From positions 99,249 through 163,248 of the forward strand of contig NZ_VUNL01000007.1 of NCBI RefSeq assembly GCF_009697385.1: 64,000 bases of DNA, read 5' to 3'. The notes under the pieces were generated by a model. The model was given only the letters and a program-made list of their open reading frames with translations, searched no databases and was not told where the DNA came from. The position numbers and the translations under genes were made by a program. Positions within the stretch are counted from its first letter, which is position 1. Each line of letters starts with the position of its first letter. Below are positions 32,912 through 41,590 of the stretch, in pieces. Source of the stretch: Wylensekiella montiformis. GTDB taxonomy: Bacteria; Bacillota; Negativicutes; Selenomonadales; Selenomonadaceae.

Positions 32912-33817
32912 ATGAATATGAATAAGAATATTTTTATACATGATATAGCGCATGATGAGATAAGATATGGCTTTTTGGTTACACAAGATCGTAAAAGAAT
33001 ATGGAACAAAAGTTTGGAGATTTGGCGTGTATTCCATGAGATCTGTCAGAAATATAGTATTCGTTATTATGCAGATTATGGGACATTGCTAGGTGCGGTG
33101 CGGCATAAAGGGTTTGTTCCCTGGGATGATGATTTGGATTTTGTTATGTTCCGGCCAGAATATGAAAGGTTTCTGCAGTGCGCTGCCAAGGAGCTGTGAG
33201 AGCCGTATTTTTTACAGACGACGTATACCGATGGATTGACGACTGCTTATGCTAAGATTCGTGATAGTCGGACAACCGCAGTTGAATATCCGGATGCTCC
33301 CTATATTAATCAAGGGATGTTTATTGATATTTTTCCACTGGATACTGTGTCGGATGGCAGCAGAGTTCAGAATGAAATCTTTTTGATGGAAAAAGAACTT
33401 TGGGCGATTATAGTCAAGGCTGATTTTGTTTGTAATGCGCGGGAAAATGGCTATCGCCCGCATATTGGTATGGAAACATTGAAACGATTGCTGACATTGC
33501 CGCGAGAGGAACAGATGCGGGTATTTGAGGCATTTTGTCAGGAGCACTATGGCAAGTCTGACCAGGTGAATTTTATTACGGATGAATTGTGTAATATGAA
33601 TAATCGGGTATACCGTTCTTGGTATGACGAAATTGTATGGTTGCCTTTTGAGAAGATCATGCTGCCGGCACCCAAAGAGTATGATAAGGTATTGACAGGC
33701 CGATATGGTGAGTACCAGAAATATGTTCGTGGAGCTGCCTGCCATGCTGGTATCGAGTTTAGCGTGGATATTCCTTATCAGATTTATATGGCAAATATTG
33801 TAAGAGAGCAGGGCTGA
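32912..33817 (+). pseudogene. licD: LicD-family phosphocholine transferase broken by an in-frame TGA
   Basis: The frame encodes a LicD family protein (YGTLLGAVRHKGFVPWDDDLD near residues 52-72), stops at TGA 33197-33199 (codon 96), then continues in the same frame to 33817 with normal LicD sequence (MFIDIFPLDTVSDG and others). Without the stop it would be about 301 residues, the usual length. LicD transfers phosphocholine or a similar group from the CDP form to cell-surface glycans. No frameshift is needed, only one base change. The gene may be recently inactivated, read through at low level, or affected by a sequencing error. Start: ATG 32912 or 32918. Confidence 0.82.
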
Positions 33818-33845
33818 AGATATGGAGTGAAGGGATGTTGACAGA

Positions 33846-34670
33846 TTGGCCTTAACATTGGAAGAGTTTGTAAAATGTCGGGATGCCTATTATGCGCAGA
33901 GTGTCGCGGGTGAGGTTGATCCTAAACTTGTGATGGTATTGGAACCTTATCGGGTGCATAATGCCGTAGTTATGGCGGCAGGTATGAGTACGAGGTTTGT
34001 ACCATTTTCAGCGGTAAAGCCAAAGGCTTTGGCTGAGGTTAGAGGAGAGATCCTTATTGAACGGCAGATTCGCCAACTGCAGGCGGCGGGGATAAAAGAT
34101 ATTTATTTGGTGGTCGGCTATAAGCGGGAACAACTTATGTATCTAGCGGAGAAATTTGGCGTGCATATTGTGGTAAACGCTGATTATGATCGTTATAACA
34201 ATATGGCAACTTTGATGTGTGTACGCAGTGTTTTATCGAATAGTTATATCTGTTCCTCGGACAATTACTTTACAGAAAATCCTTTTGAACCATATGTTTA
34301 TCGGCCATATTATGCTGCGGTCTATGCTGAGGGGCCTACCAATGAGTATTGTCTGTCGTATGATGAGCATGAGCGGATAACTGCCGTGAAGGTAGGTGGA
34401 AAAGACGCATGGTATATGTTGGGCCATGTTTACTTTGATGCCGAATTTAGTCGGAAATTTGTACCAATACTGCAGGCATCCTATGAGAATCCGGATGAAA
34501 GAGCTTATTTGTGGGAAGATTTATATTGCCGGCATTTGGATGAGTTGACACTCTATATACGCCGTTATTCAGCGGGGGTTATTCATGAATTTGATTCGTT
34601 GCAAGAGTTGGCTATGTTCGATCCCTGGTCATCATCATTGCGTGTAGAAGTTGATAGCAAGATGGATTAG
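33846..34670 (+). CDS. licC: LicC-like phosphocholine cytidylyltransferase
   Basis: The 274-residue protein has a nucleotidyltransferase core: AVVMAAGMSTRFVPFS with the G-x-G-T-R type loop, KPKALAEVRGEILIERQI, and SSDNYF at the metal site. This matches LicC-type CTP:phosphocholine cytidylyltransferases. About 38 residues precede the core. The TTG start at 33846 is supported by AAGGG about 10 bases upstream but is not certain. The gene lies between licD and licA-like genes, which strengthens the call over other sugar nucleotidyltransferases. Confidence 0.8.
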   Translation: MALTLEEFVKCRDAYYAQSVAGEVDPKLVMVLEPYRVHNAVVMAAGMSTRFVPFSAVKPKALAEVRGEILIERQIRQLQAAGIKDIYLVVGYKREQLMYLAEKFGVHIVVNADYDRYNNMATLMCVRSVLSNSYICSSDNYFTENPFEPYVYRPYYAAVYAEGPTNEYCLSYDEHERITAVKVGGKDAWYMLGHVYFDAEFSRKFVPILQASYENPDERAYLWEDLYCRHLDELTLYIRRYSAGVIHEFDSLQELAMFDPWSSSLRVEVDSKMD

Positions 34671-34685
34671 TTCGAGGGCTGTATT

Positions 34686-35570
34686 ATGATTGATATGACT
34701 ACTGAGTTGATGTGCAGGCATATTGTGGCGACAGAAAAATGTCTGGGGCGTGAAATAGTAAGTATCCAGCCCATGAAAGAGGGGATGACGAATGATTCGT
34801 TTTTGTTGCAGACGGATTGTGGGCAATTCGTTGTTCGTCTGAATGGTAATGGGAGTGAAGTGTTGATTGACCGATATCAGGAAGCTGAGGTATATCGTGC
34901 AATCAGTCAGTCGGAAATCAGTGATCATGTTGTATGTATCAGTCCGGAGGCAGGATATAAAGTCACGCGGTATATACCCAAGGCGCATGTGTGTGATAAG
35001 AATAACTGGTATGAGGTTGGACAGGCATTACGTTTTCTGCATCGGATGCATGACATGAAGTTTGCTGTATCATATCAGTTTGATATTTGGCGTCAGATTA
35101 ACTTTTATGAGTCGTTATGGAAGGAAAAATCCTGTTATGGAGATTATGAACAAGTGAAAGCCCGAGTGTTGTCATTGCGCGAAAAGCTTTTGTCGTTGCC
35201 AGTGAGGATGGGGTTGGCACATATTGATTCTGTGGCGGATAATTTTTTGTTTACGGATAACCGGATTTATCTTATTGATTGGGAATATGCCGCAATGTGT
35301 GATCAACATATTGATTTAGCAATGTTTTGTGTGTATGCAGGTTATGAAAGCAAAGAAATTGAGAAGGTCTTACAAAGTTATTTTACGGATGGTGTAGCGG
35401 ATGATATCCGGCTTAAGATATACATCTATATAGCTGCTGCGGGCTTGCTTTGGAGTAATTGGTGTGAGTTTAAACGTATGTGTGGTATTCATTTTGGGAC
35501 CTATGCAGAGCAGCAGTATGAGTATGCTTCGCGATATAGTGATTTGATTTTGTGTGATTTATGGTGCTGA
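34686..35570 (+). CDS. licA: LicA-like choline/ethanolamine kinase
   Basis: A 294-residue aminoglycoside-phosphotransferase-fold kinase: KEGMTNDSFLLQT near the N terminus, the catalytic AHIDSVADNFLF (HxDxxxxN), then LIDWEYA as the metal-binding Asp motif. This order is that of choline kinases, including LicA. It would phosphorylate choline taken up by the LicB-like transporter. The ATG at 34686 follows the licC stop by 15 bases. Confidence 0.83.
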   Translation: MIDMTTELMCRHIVATEKCLGREIVSIQPMKEGMTNDSFLLQTDCGQFVVRLNGNGSEVLIDRYQEAEVYRAISQSEISDHVVCISPEAGYKVTRYIPKAHVCDKNNWYEVGQALRFLHRMHDMKFAVSYQFDIWRQINFYESLWKEKSCYGDYEQVKARVLSLREKLLSLPVRMGLAHIDSVADNFLFTDNRIYLIDWEYAAMCDQHIDLAMFCVYAGYESKEIEKVLQSYFTDGVADDIRLKIYIYIAAAGLLWSNWCEFKRMCGIHFGTYAEQQYEYASRYSDLILCDLWC

Positions 35571-35581
35571 GGTAGAGACAG

Positions 35582-36553
35582 ATGAATAGAGCACAAAGTA
35601 TCATAGGTGTGGGAGCGGGGTTGCTCAGTGGTATGCTTTGGGGGCTTAATAATACGTTTTTTTCGTTAGGCTATACAGAATTCGCATCGTTGTCGGTTGT
35701 ATTATTGCTTCCGTTATGGTGTGCTGCAATAAATGATGGTTGTGCGGCTTTGTTTTTATTGGCTACACATGTATGGCGCGGGACATTGCGTGCAATTATG
35801 GTACCAGAAATTTTGGGTAGAGGAAAAGTAATTCTGTTGGCGGCGGTATTAGGTGGTCCGGTCGGGCAGCTGGCATATTATTATGGGATTACCCTATCGG
35901 GAGCTTCCTATGCGTTGGCTGTTACGGCGACATATCCTATTATTGGTTGTATCCTTTCCTGGTTGTTTTTGCGGCAGAGAATAACAGTATTTATGTGGGT
36001 GGGGATTGTTTTTTCGGTATGTGGGACGATAACATTGGGGTGGCAGGGCAATGCGGATTTGACGGATACTTTTGTGTATGGTTTTGTGGCATCGTTAGTG
36101 GCTGCATTTTGCTGGGGAAGTGAAATTGTTTTGGCAGTATATGCTATGGAGAAACTTGAACCAGATGTGGCGATTACTTTGCGTGAATGTATTTCCGGAG
36201 GGATTTTTTGTGCAGGAGTTCTGTTTTTGGGAGGTAGTAATGCGTGGGACATTGCTGCAAAACTTCCATCGGCCGGACTAGGATGGATGGGATTGGCTGG
36301 TGTAGCTGCCGCGGGATCGTATTTCTTATATTATTATGCGAACAAGACTGTAGGATGTGCTAGGGGAACAGCTACTAATTCTACGTTTATGTTGTGGGGG
36401 ATTATATTTAACAGTTTATTGGGGACGACAATATCTTTTGGTGGGATGGATTATTTGGGCTGCGGTATGATTTTGCTTGGAGTTTTGTTAGTGACGATAC
36501 CCTGGCAATGGCGACGGGGGCGTTTGCTGATTATAGGAGAAGGTAATGGTTGA
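35582..36553 (+). CDS. licB: LicB-like DMT/EamA permease
   Basis: The 323-residue hydrophobic protein has about ten predicted membrane helices in two EamA repeats, starting GLLSGMLWGLNNTFFSLGY. DMT-family LicB proteins import choline for phosphocholine decoration, and the licC-licA-licB order makes this role likely. GAGGTAGAG precedes the ATG at 35582. Its 3' end overlaps the next gene by 8 bases. The transported substrate is inferred from context. Confidence 0.8.
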   Translation: MNRAQSIIGVGAGLLSGMLWGLNNTFFSLGYTEFASLSVVLLLPLWCAAINDGCAALFLLATHVWRGTLRAIMVPEILGRGKVILLAAVLGGPVGQLAYYYGITLSGASYALAVTATYPIIGCILSWLFLRQRITVFMWVGIVFSVCGTITLGWQGNADLTDTFVYGFVASLVAAFCWGSEIVLAVYAMEKLEPDVAITLRECISGGIFCAGVLFLGGSNAWDIAAKLPSAGLGWMGLAGVAAAGSYFLYYYANKTVGCARGTATNSTFMLWGIIFNSLLGTTISFGGMDYLGCGMILLGVLLVTIPWQWRRGRLLIIGEGNG

Positions 36554-38606
36554 TAGTACAAGGGGAATAAGGGGTTGCGTAGATGGAAGCGATGTTTTTG
36601 CATATTTGCAGGAAAAATTCCATAGCCAGCAGTTTGACGATGAATATTTGTTGTTAGCGATAAAGTTTCGTGAGTTATATCCGGAATCAGCAGGCTTTGA
36701 GATTTTTTATGGATTTTATGCGTTGGCGCATGGCAATGTTCAGGTGGCATTTGAACAGGCACGGATTGCTTTTGGCAAGCGTCGGCTAAATGACAAGGTG
36801 TGGCAGTTGCTAGTGGCTTGTTATGAAAAGATGGGCGACAATCGTGCAATGGCGTACTTTCAAGGATTGCGGCGCAAGTTTTATCAGGTTCCGCTGACTA
36901 TCGATATCCAGAATAAAGAAAGCTTGGATTTGCTGTCACTGGCGATGGGAGTAGCAAATTATGCACCGTTTGCAGCCCAGCGGGCATATATTCAAGATGG
37001 TGAGTTGAAACAAGGGGCGGCAGTGTTTGCTGGTGAATATTTACCTAGTTTGGAGTCTGACTCGTATTGGGGAGGTGTGTATGCAGAGCAAGAGAGTACA
37101 ATGGGGAAGAATTGGTTGTTGGAAACACTGCAATACAATGAGGACTTTGCTCTGCGCTGCGGAGCGGATTTTGTTTTCGATATCCAGCGGGCTGAGCGGA
37201 CTAAAAAAAAGGAGATTGTTTCTGGGGGCAAGCCGGGGTTGCTGGCGGTAGCGGGGACAGAAAATGCGCAGCCTGTTGATTTCCGGGTTGGCGATACGGC
37301 ACTGGAAGCCAAGCTTTCAAAATGGATGTTCCAGTATTTCCGCATCGATAAGCCGACTGTAATATCTTCTAAGGCGGATATGGTGGTCGGGAGATTCATC
37401 CCGCTGGGGCATAGTCCCAAGCGTAAAAAAGTGGTATTGAATATCTTGGTGGATGCTATGAGCTGGGCGGTACAAAAGGAACGGAATTATCAAGATGTGC
37501 CGAATATCATGCGCTTTTTCAGGCGGGGTATCATATTCAATAATCACTTTTCGGTTGGAGAGTACACTTATCCGTCGTTTGCTGCGATTGAGTCCGGTCT
37601 GACTCCTCATCATTCGCAGCTGTTCAATGAGCAGGCTGCTGTGAGCTTGGACTCTCGTTATGTGACTATATCTGAGCAGATGAAACGGTTGGGGTATTAT
37701 TGTGTCAATGTGATGGGCGCTGGCGATGGCATCACCAATCGCACTACCCGTGGATATGACCGATTGCTGACGACTACTTATAGCACGCCGGCTTATGAGG
37801 GCGTTGAGCGTACGATCCGCCATCTGGAGGCGTTTGGCGAATGCGATCAGTTTCTGCTCTTGCACGTCATGGATGCGCATCCGTGGCGGGTGAAGGACTT
37901 CCAAGTGCCGATCACTACGCAGACGGGGCTGCCGCTTTCAGGGCGTTTGTCTGGTTACGATGAGAGCCGGCCCAGTGTTTATATCCAAAATACGCCGCTT
38001 TATGAAAAGGCAAATATTGATGGCGTACGCAACGTCGATAGGGCGTTGGGGAATCTGTTCCGGTATTTAGAGGAACATTACGAAGAGGATGAATATATCG
38101 TTCAGCTGTATTCTGATCATGGCTGTTCGGTCTATGATGATGAGCCGTACCTGATGTCAGAGCATCATGTGGGGGCTGCTTATATGATGCGGGGCGCAGG
38201 AGTGCCTGAACGAGGCATTGTTGACGAGCTTACCAGCGCGCTCGATATATATCCGGCGTTAGGGAAGCTGGCTGGTTTTAAAGTCCCGGATTATGTTGAT
38301 GGCAATCTGCCGGAAGTACTGGGCGGCACGGAGAGGGCGTATGTGATAAGCAATACCATGTATCCGGGACAGACGTTCAAGATGGCAGTGCGGACGAAAG
38401 ACTACGAATGTCAGCTGGCGACAGCAGATGTACTTACGACGGATGGGACGGTCGATATGGATACCGCCACATTTGGAATCTATTGCCGGGATGATAAGGG
38501 GAAAAAGATAGATTCGCCGGAATTGCGAGCGTTTTTTTCTGCGATTATTCGGGAATACACTAAGAGCTTTGATAATCATGGGCTTAGCTGGCAGGGTCAA
38601 GGATAG
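36546..38606 (+). CDS. Sulfatase/alkaline phosphatase superfamily protein with helical N-terminal domain
   Basis: A protein of 686 residues. Residues 1-130 look like TPR-type helices (HGNVQVAFEQARIAFGKRRL). Residues 295-600 resemble the alkaline phosphatase/sulfatase superfamily: NILVDAMSW with a metal Asp, HVMDAHPW, and YSDHGCSVYDDEP, then SEHHVG. There is no signal peptide or membrane segment, unlike phosphoethanolamine or lipoteichoic acid transferases, so the protein should act in the cytoplasm. It overlaps licB by 8 bases and so belongs to the lic operon. It may transfer or remove a phospho-substituent. The precise reaction is unknown. Confidence 0.72.
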   Translation: MVDSTRGIRGCVDGSDVFAYLQEKFHSQQFDDEYLLLAIKFRELYPESAGFEIFYGFYALAHGNVQVAFEQARIAFGKRRLNDKVWQLLVACYEKMGDNRAMAYFQGLRRKFYQVPLTIDIQNKESLDLLSLAMGVANYAPFAAQRAYIQDGELKQGAAVFAGEYLPSLESDSYWGGVYAEQESTMGKNWLLETLQYNEDFALRCGADFVFDIQRAERTKKKEIVSGGKPGLLAVAGTENAQPVDFRVGDTALEAKLSKWMFQYFRIDKPTVISSKADMVVGRFIPLGHSPKRKKVVLNILVDAMSWAVQKERNYQDVPNIMRFFRRGIIFNNHFSVGEYTYPSFAAIESGLTPHHSQLFNEQAAVSLDSRYVTISEQMKRLGYYCVNVMGAGDGITNRTTRGYDRLLTTTYSTPAYEGVERTIRHLEAFGECDQFLLLHVMDAHPWRVKDFQVPITTQTGLPLSGRLSGYDESRPSVYIQNTPLYEKANIDGVRNVDRALGNLFRYLEEHYEEDEYIVQLYSDHGCSVYDDEPYLMSEHHVGAAYMMRGAGVPERGIVDELTSALDIYPALGKLAGFKVPDYVDGNLPEVLGGTERAYVISNTMYPGQTFKMAVRTKDYECQLATADVLTTDGTVDMDTATFGIYCRDDKGKKIDSPELRAFFSAIIREYTKSFDNHGLSWQGQG

Positions 38607-38618
38607 GAGTAGAGGATT

Positions 38619-39725
38619 GTGGCAAAATACGATTATTTGATTGTAGGATCGGGGCTGTTTGGCGCGGTGTTTGCGCATGAGATGGCGAAGCGGGGCAAAA
38701 CGTGTCTGGTGCTGGAGAAGCGGTCGGCGGTCGGCGGCAATATCCGCTGTGAGGAACGCGATGGCATCCATGTGCATGTATACGGTGCGCATATCTTTCA
38801 TACGAATAACAAAGAGGTCTGGCGGTATGTGAATCAGTTTGCGGACTTCAATCAGTATGAGAATGCGCCGGTGGCCAATTTCCGCGGCGAGCTTTACAAT
38901 CTGCCGTTCAATATGAATACGTTTCATGCGATGTGGGGCGTGACGACGCCGGCTGAAGCGGCGGGAAAGATCGCTGAGCAGAGGGCTGAGGTAAAAGGAG
39001 AGCCGAAGAATCTCGAGGAGCAGGCGATCTCGCTGGTTGGCCGCGATATTTATGAGAAATTGATTCAGGGGTATACGGAAAAGCAGTGGGGACGCAGGTG
39101 TACGGAGCTGCCGGCGTTTATCATCCGGCGGTTGCCGGTTCGTTATACGTATGATAACAATTATTTCAATGCGCTGTATCAGGGAATCCCTATCGGCGGG
39201 TATAATAAGATCATCAAGGGTCTGCTCGAAGGGATCGAGGTGAGGACCGGTGTTGATTACAACGCATCTCGTGCTGAGTATGAAGGCGTGGCCCGCAAGA
39301 CAGTTTATACCGGGACGCTTGATGAATATTATGCTTATAAGCTCGGGCGGCTCGAGTATCGCGGTTTGAGATTTGAGACGGAGCGGCTGGAGCAGGAGAA
39401 TTATCAGGGTGTGGCGGTCATGAATTATACGGCGGCGGAAGTTCCGTATACGCGCATCATCGAGCACAAGCACTTTGAGTTCGGCACACAGCCGGTGACC
39501 TATGTGACGCGTGAGTATCCGCAGGAGTGGAAGCCCGGCGAGGAGGCCTATTATCCGGTCAACGATGCGCGGAATCAGAAGCTTTATGGAAAGTATGCAG
39601 AGCTGGCGGCAAAAGAGGATGATCTGATTCTCGGCGGCAGGCTGGCGATGTATAAGTACTACGATATGGATCAAGTCATCGAGACGGCGCTGTCGGCTGT
39701 GAAGGGCGAACTGGCTGAATCGTGA
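38619..39725 (+). CDS. glf: UDP-galactopyranose mutase
   Basis: The 368-residue flavoprotein has the FAD-binding motif YLIVGSGLFGAVFAHE at the N terminus, VGGNIRCEERDGIHVHVYGAHIFH with the conserved GAHIFH segment, and GYTEKQWG. It converts UDP-galactopyranose to UDP-galactofuranose, so the locus probably makes a galactofuranose-containing glycan. GTG start at 38619. Length and motifs match the family fully. Confidence 0.95.
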   Translation: MAKYDYLIVGSGLFGAVFAHEMAKRGKTCLVLEKRSAVGGNIRCEERDGIHVHVYGAHIFHTNNKEVWRYVNQFADFNQYENAPVANFRGELYNLPFNMNTFHAMWGVTTPAEAAGKIAEQRAEVKGEPKNLEEQAISLVGRDIYEKLIQGYTEKQWGRRCTELPAFIIRRLPVRYTYDNNYFNALYQGIPIGGYNKIIKGLLEGIEVRTGVDYNASRAEYEGVARKTVYTGTLDEYYAYKLGRLEYRGLRFETERLEQENYQGVAVMNYTAAEVPYTRIIEHKHFEFGTQPVTYVTREYPQEWKPGEEAYYPVNDARNQKLYGKYAELAAKEDDLILGGRLAMYKYYDMDQVIETALSAVKGELAES

Positions 39726-39749
39726 AGATATGATAGCTGGAGGATTGTA

Positions 39750-40697
39750 ATGGCGGAAAAGATCAAGCCGGAGCTTTTGGGATTTTTGCGGCCAAGCGGG
39801 CTGAGGATTCGGATTCTGGTGGTGGAGAGCCTTTACTATCTGCCGGAGCTTCGGCGGATGTTCCCGCGGGCGGAGATTTTGGCGGCGGCGGCGGAATCGG
39901 ATGCGATGGATGGCTATGAGGGCCTTGAGGCTGCGTTTTCCTGCGTGGATTATCGTCAGGAGCGGCTGCCGTTTGAGCCGGAGTCGTTGGATTATATTCT
40001 TTCCGACCTTACGTTGGAGCAGGCGGGAAATCCACAGGATATTGCGGCGGGGTTCTCGACGTTTTTGAAGCAGACGGGTTCTTTCCTGACGAGTTTTCGC
40101 AATATTCGCCACTGGTCAGTGCTTGAGGAGCTGATGGACGGCCATTATTATCATGTGGCAGCCCGCCTTTATGCCAAGACAGAGTTTGAGAGACTGCTCT
40201 ATGCGTCTTATTATAAGAATGTGACGGTACGGCCGCAGCGGCGCAGGGCGGATAGCGATATTGTAGAGAAGCTGATGGCAGCGGGGTTTGCGAATATCCA
40301 TGATGATATAGATACGGAGTTTTGGCTCGTCAAGGCGGACCGGTCGATGCCGGAGATGGCGCTTTTGAAGTCGATGTATACGAAGGAGCAGCGCAAGGCG
40401 CTGGCGGAGTATCTGCATCGCATCGAGTATGATGTGGATGCGGCGCAGCAGAGCAGGGACTTTTGGGCGTTTTATGAGGAGGCCGGGCTGTTTCCGGATT
40501 ATGTGGCGAGTTTTGTAAAGCAGGCAGTGTTCCATCCGTCATGGTTTTTCCGGCGTCTCCGGATGGAGTCCGGGGAGGAATGCGAGACGGCGTTGGCGAT
40601 TTTGGCAAGTATGCGGGAAAACGCGTCGGATTCGGCGGAGATACGGTGGATCGATGAGAGGATCGATACGCTGCGGGCAGCGGGAGGAAACGGTTGA
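39750..40697 (+). CDS. Methyltransferase-like protein
   Basis: A 315-residue protein whose first 130 residues have the rhythm of a SAM methyltransferase: IRILVVESLYYLPEL, then YRQERLPFEPESLDYILSDLTLEQ and FLKQTGSFLTSFRN. The glycine-rich motif I is absent or altered, so it may be inactive or bind another ligand. A C-terminal helical region follows. It lies between glf and a glycosyltransferase and overlaps the latter's start codon by one base. The call is by resemblance only. Confidence 0.55.
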   Translation: MAEKIKPELLGFLRPSGLRIRILVVESLYYLPELRRMFPRAEILAAAAESDAMDGYEGLEAAFSCVDYRQERLPFEPESLDYILSDLTLEQAGNPQDIAAGFSTFLKQTGSFLTSFRNIRHWSVLEELMDGHYYHVAARLYAKTEFERLLYASYYKNVTVRPQRRRADSDIVEKLMAAGFANIHDDIDTEFWLVKADRSMPEMALLKSMYTKEQRKALAEYLHRIEYDVDAAQQSRDFWAFYEEAGLFPDYVASFVKQAVFHPSWFFRRLRMESGEECETALAILASMRENASDSAEIRWIDERIDTLRAAGGNG

Positions 40698-41398
40698 TGG
40701 GAATCGAGGATCGGAAATTGGATGATCGCCGGGTGGCGTTTATCACTTGTGTAAATGATGAGGAGTGGTACAGCGAGTGCCGCCTCTATCTGGAACATCT
40801 GGCGCTTCCGCCGGGGATGACGGCAGAGTATATTCCAGTGCGGGGGGCTGCGTCGATGTGTGCGGGCTACAATACCGGCATGCGGCAGTCGGCGGCGAAG
40901 TATAAGGTGTACCTCCATCAGGATACGCTGGTGGTCAATAAGCATCTGGTGTCGGATCTGAAGCGCATTTTTTCCGATGCTTCGATCGGCGCGGTGGGCG
41001 TGATCGGCTGCCGCAGTCTGCCGAAGAGCGGCGTCTGGTGGGATGGCCTGAGGACGTACGGGCGGGTGCTTCATGCCTGTGAGCCCGAGAGCGTGGTGGA
41101 TTCGCACTGCCGGGAGCCGGAGGGGCCGTATCAGGAGGTCGAGGCGGTCGACGGTCTGTTTATTGCGACGCAGTATGATTTGTTTTGGCGCGAGGACTTG
41201 TTTACGGGGTTTCATCTTTATGATACGTCCGCCTGCAAGGAGATGCAGCGCCGCGGCCTGCGCGTCGTTGTGCCGAATCAGGAGCAGGAGTTCTGGTGCA
41301 TTCATTGTCCGAAGGAAAAGCCTTTGGCTGCAGAATATAAAGGTTATCAAAAGATATTTGTAAAAGAATATGGTCAGGAATTGCATCCGGAGGTGTGA
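40697..41398 (+). CDS. Glycosyltransferase, Glyco_tranf_2_5/StrF-like
   Basis: The 233-residue protein matches small GT2-like enzymes of the Glyco_tranf_2_5 type: RVAFITCVNDEEWYSECR, AGYNTGMRQSAAKYKVYLHQDT with the DXD-like position, IGAVGVIGCR and EVEAVDGLFIATQYDLFW. ATG 40697 has GGAGGAAA 8 bases upstream and overlaps the previous TGA. It ends the glycan block and is followed by a terminator. Confidence 0.78.
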   Translation: MGIEDRKLDDRRVAFITCVNDEEWYSECRLYLEHLALPPGMTAEYIPVRGAASMCAGYNTGMRQSAAKYKVYLHQDTLVVNKHLVSDLKRIFSDASIGAVGVIGCRSLPKSGVWWDGLRTYGRVLHACEPESVVDSHCREPEGPYQEVEAVDGLFIATQYDLFWREDLFTGFHLYDTSACKEMQRRGLRVVVPNQEQEFWCIHCPKEKPLAAEYKGYQKIFVKEYGQELHPEV

Positions 41399-41453
41399 GT
41401 TTTCACCCGGATTTTAACCGCCGTTTCTCAGACTGGCATAGTTCGCTTTTAGG

Positions 41454-41486
41454 CGCTGTCTGCCTGATCTGGCAAGCGGCGTTTTT
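41454..41486 (+). terminator. Intrinsic terminator
   Basis: An 11-bp stem with some G-U pairs (CGCTGTCTGCC with GGCAAGCGGCG) is followed by TTTTT. It separates the glycan genes from the dynamin operon, so the latter should have its own promoter. The best -10 is TATAAA at 41540, but its -35 is poor. Confidence 0.55.
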
Positions 41487-41590
41487 GCTTGCTTCCGTTC
41501 CGTAAAGCCTTGAAAGCCTTGCGATCTGGTTCTTTTTTTTATAAAATAAGATTAAAAAATGGTGAGGGCATTTGTGGAAGGTTGTTGCTG

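Noticed and set aside
33197..33199. TGA in licD as a selenocysteine codon
   Set aside because: LicD has no known selenoprotein members, the position is not a catalytic Cys, and I see no obvious stem-loop just after it. A nonsense mutation is simpler.
38259..40112. Long minus-strand frame opposite the sulfatase-like gene, glf and the methyltransferase-like gene
   Set aside because: It spans three well-supported plus-strand genes and its product is low-complexity Arg/His/Leu-rich, as expected of an antisense reading.
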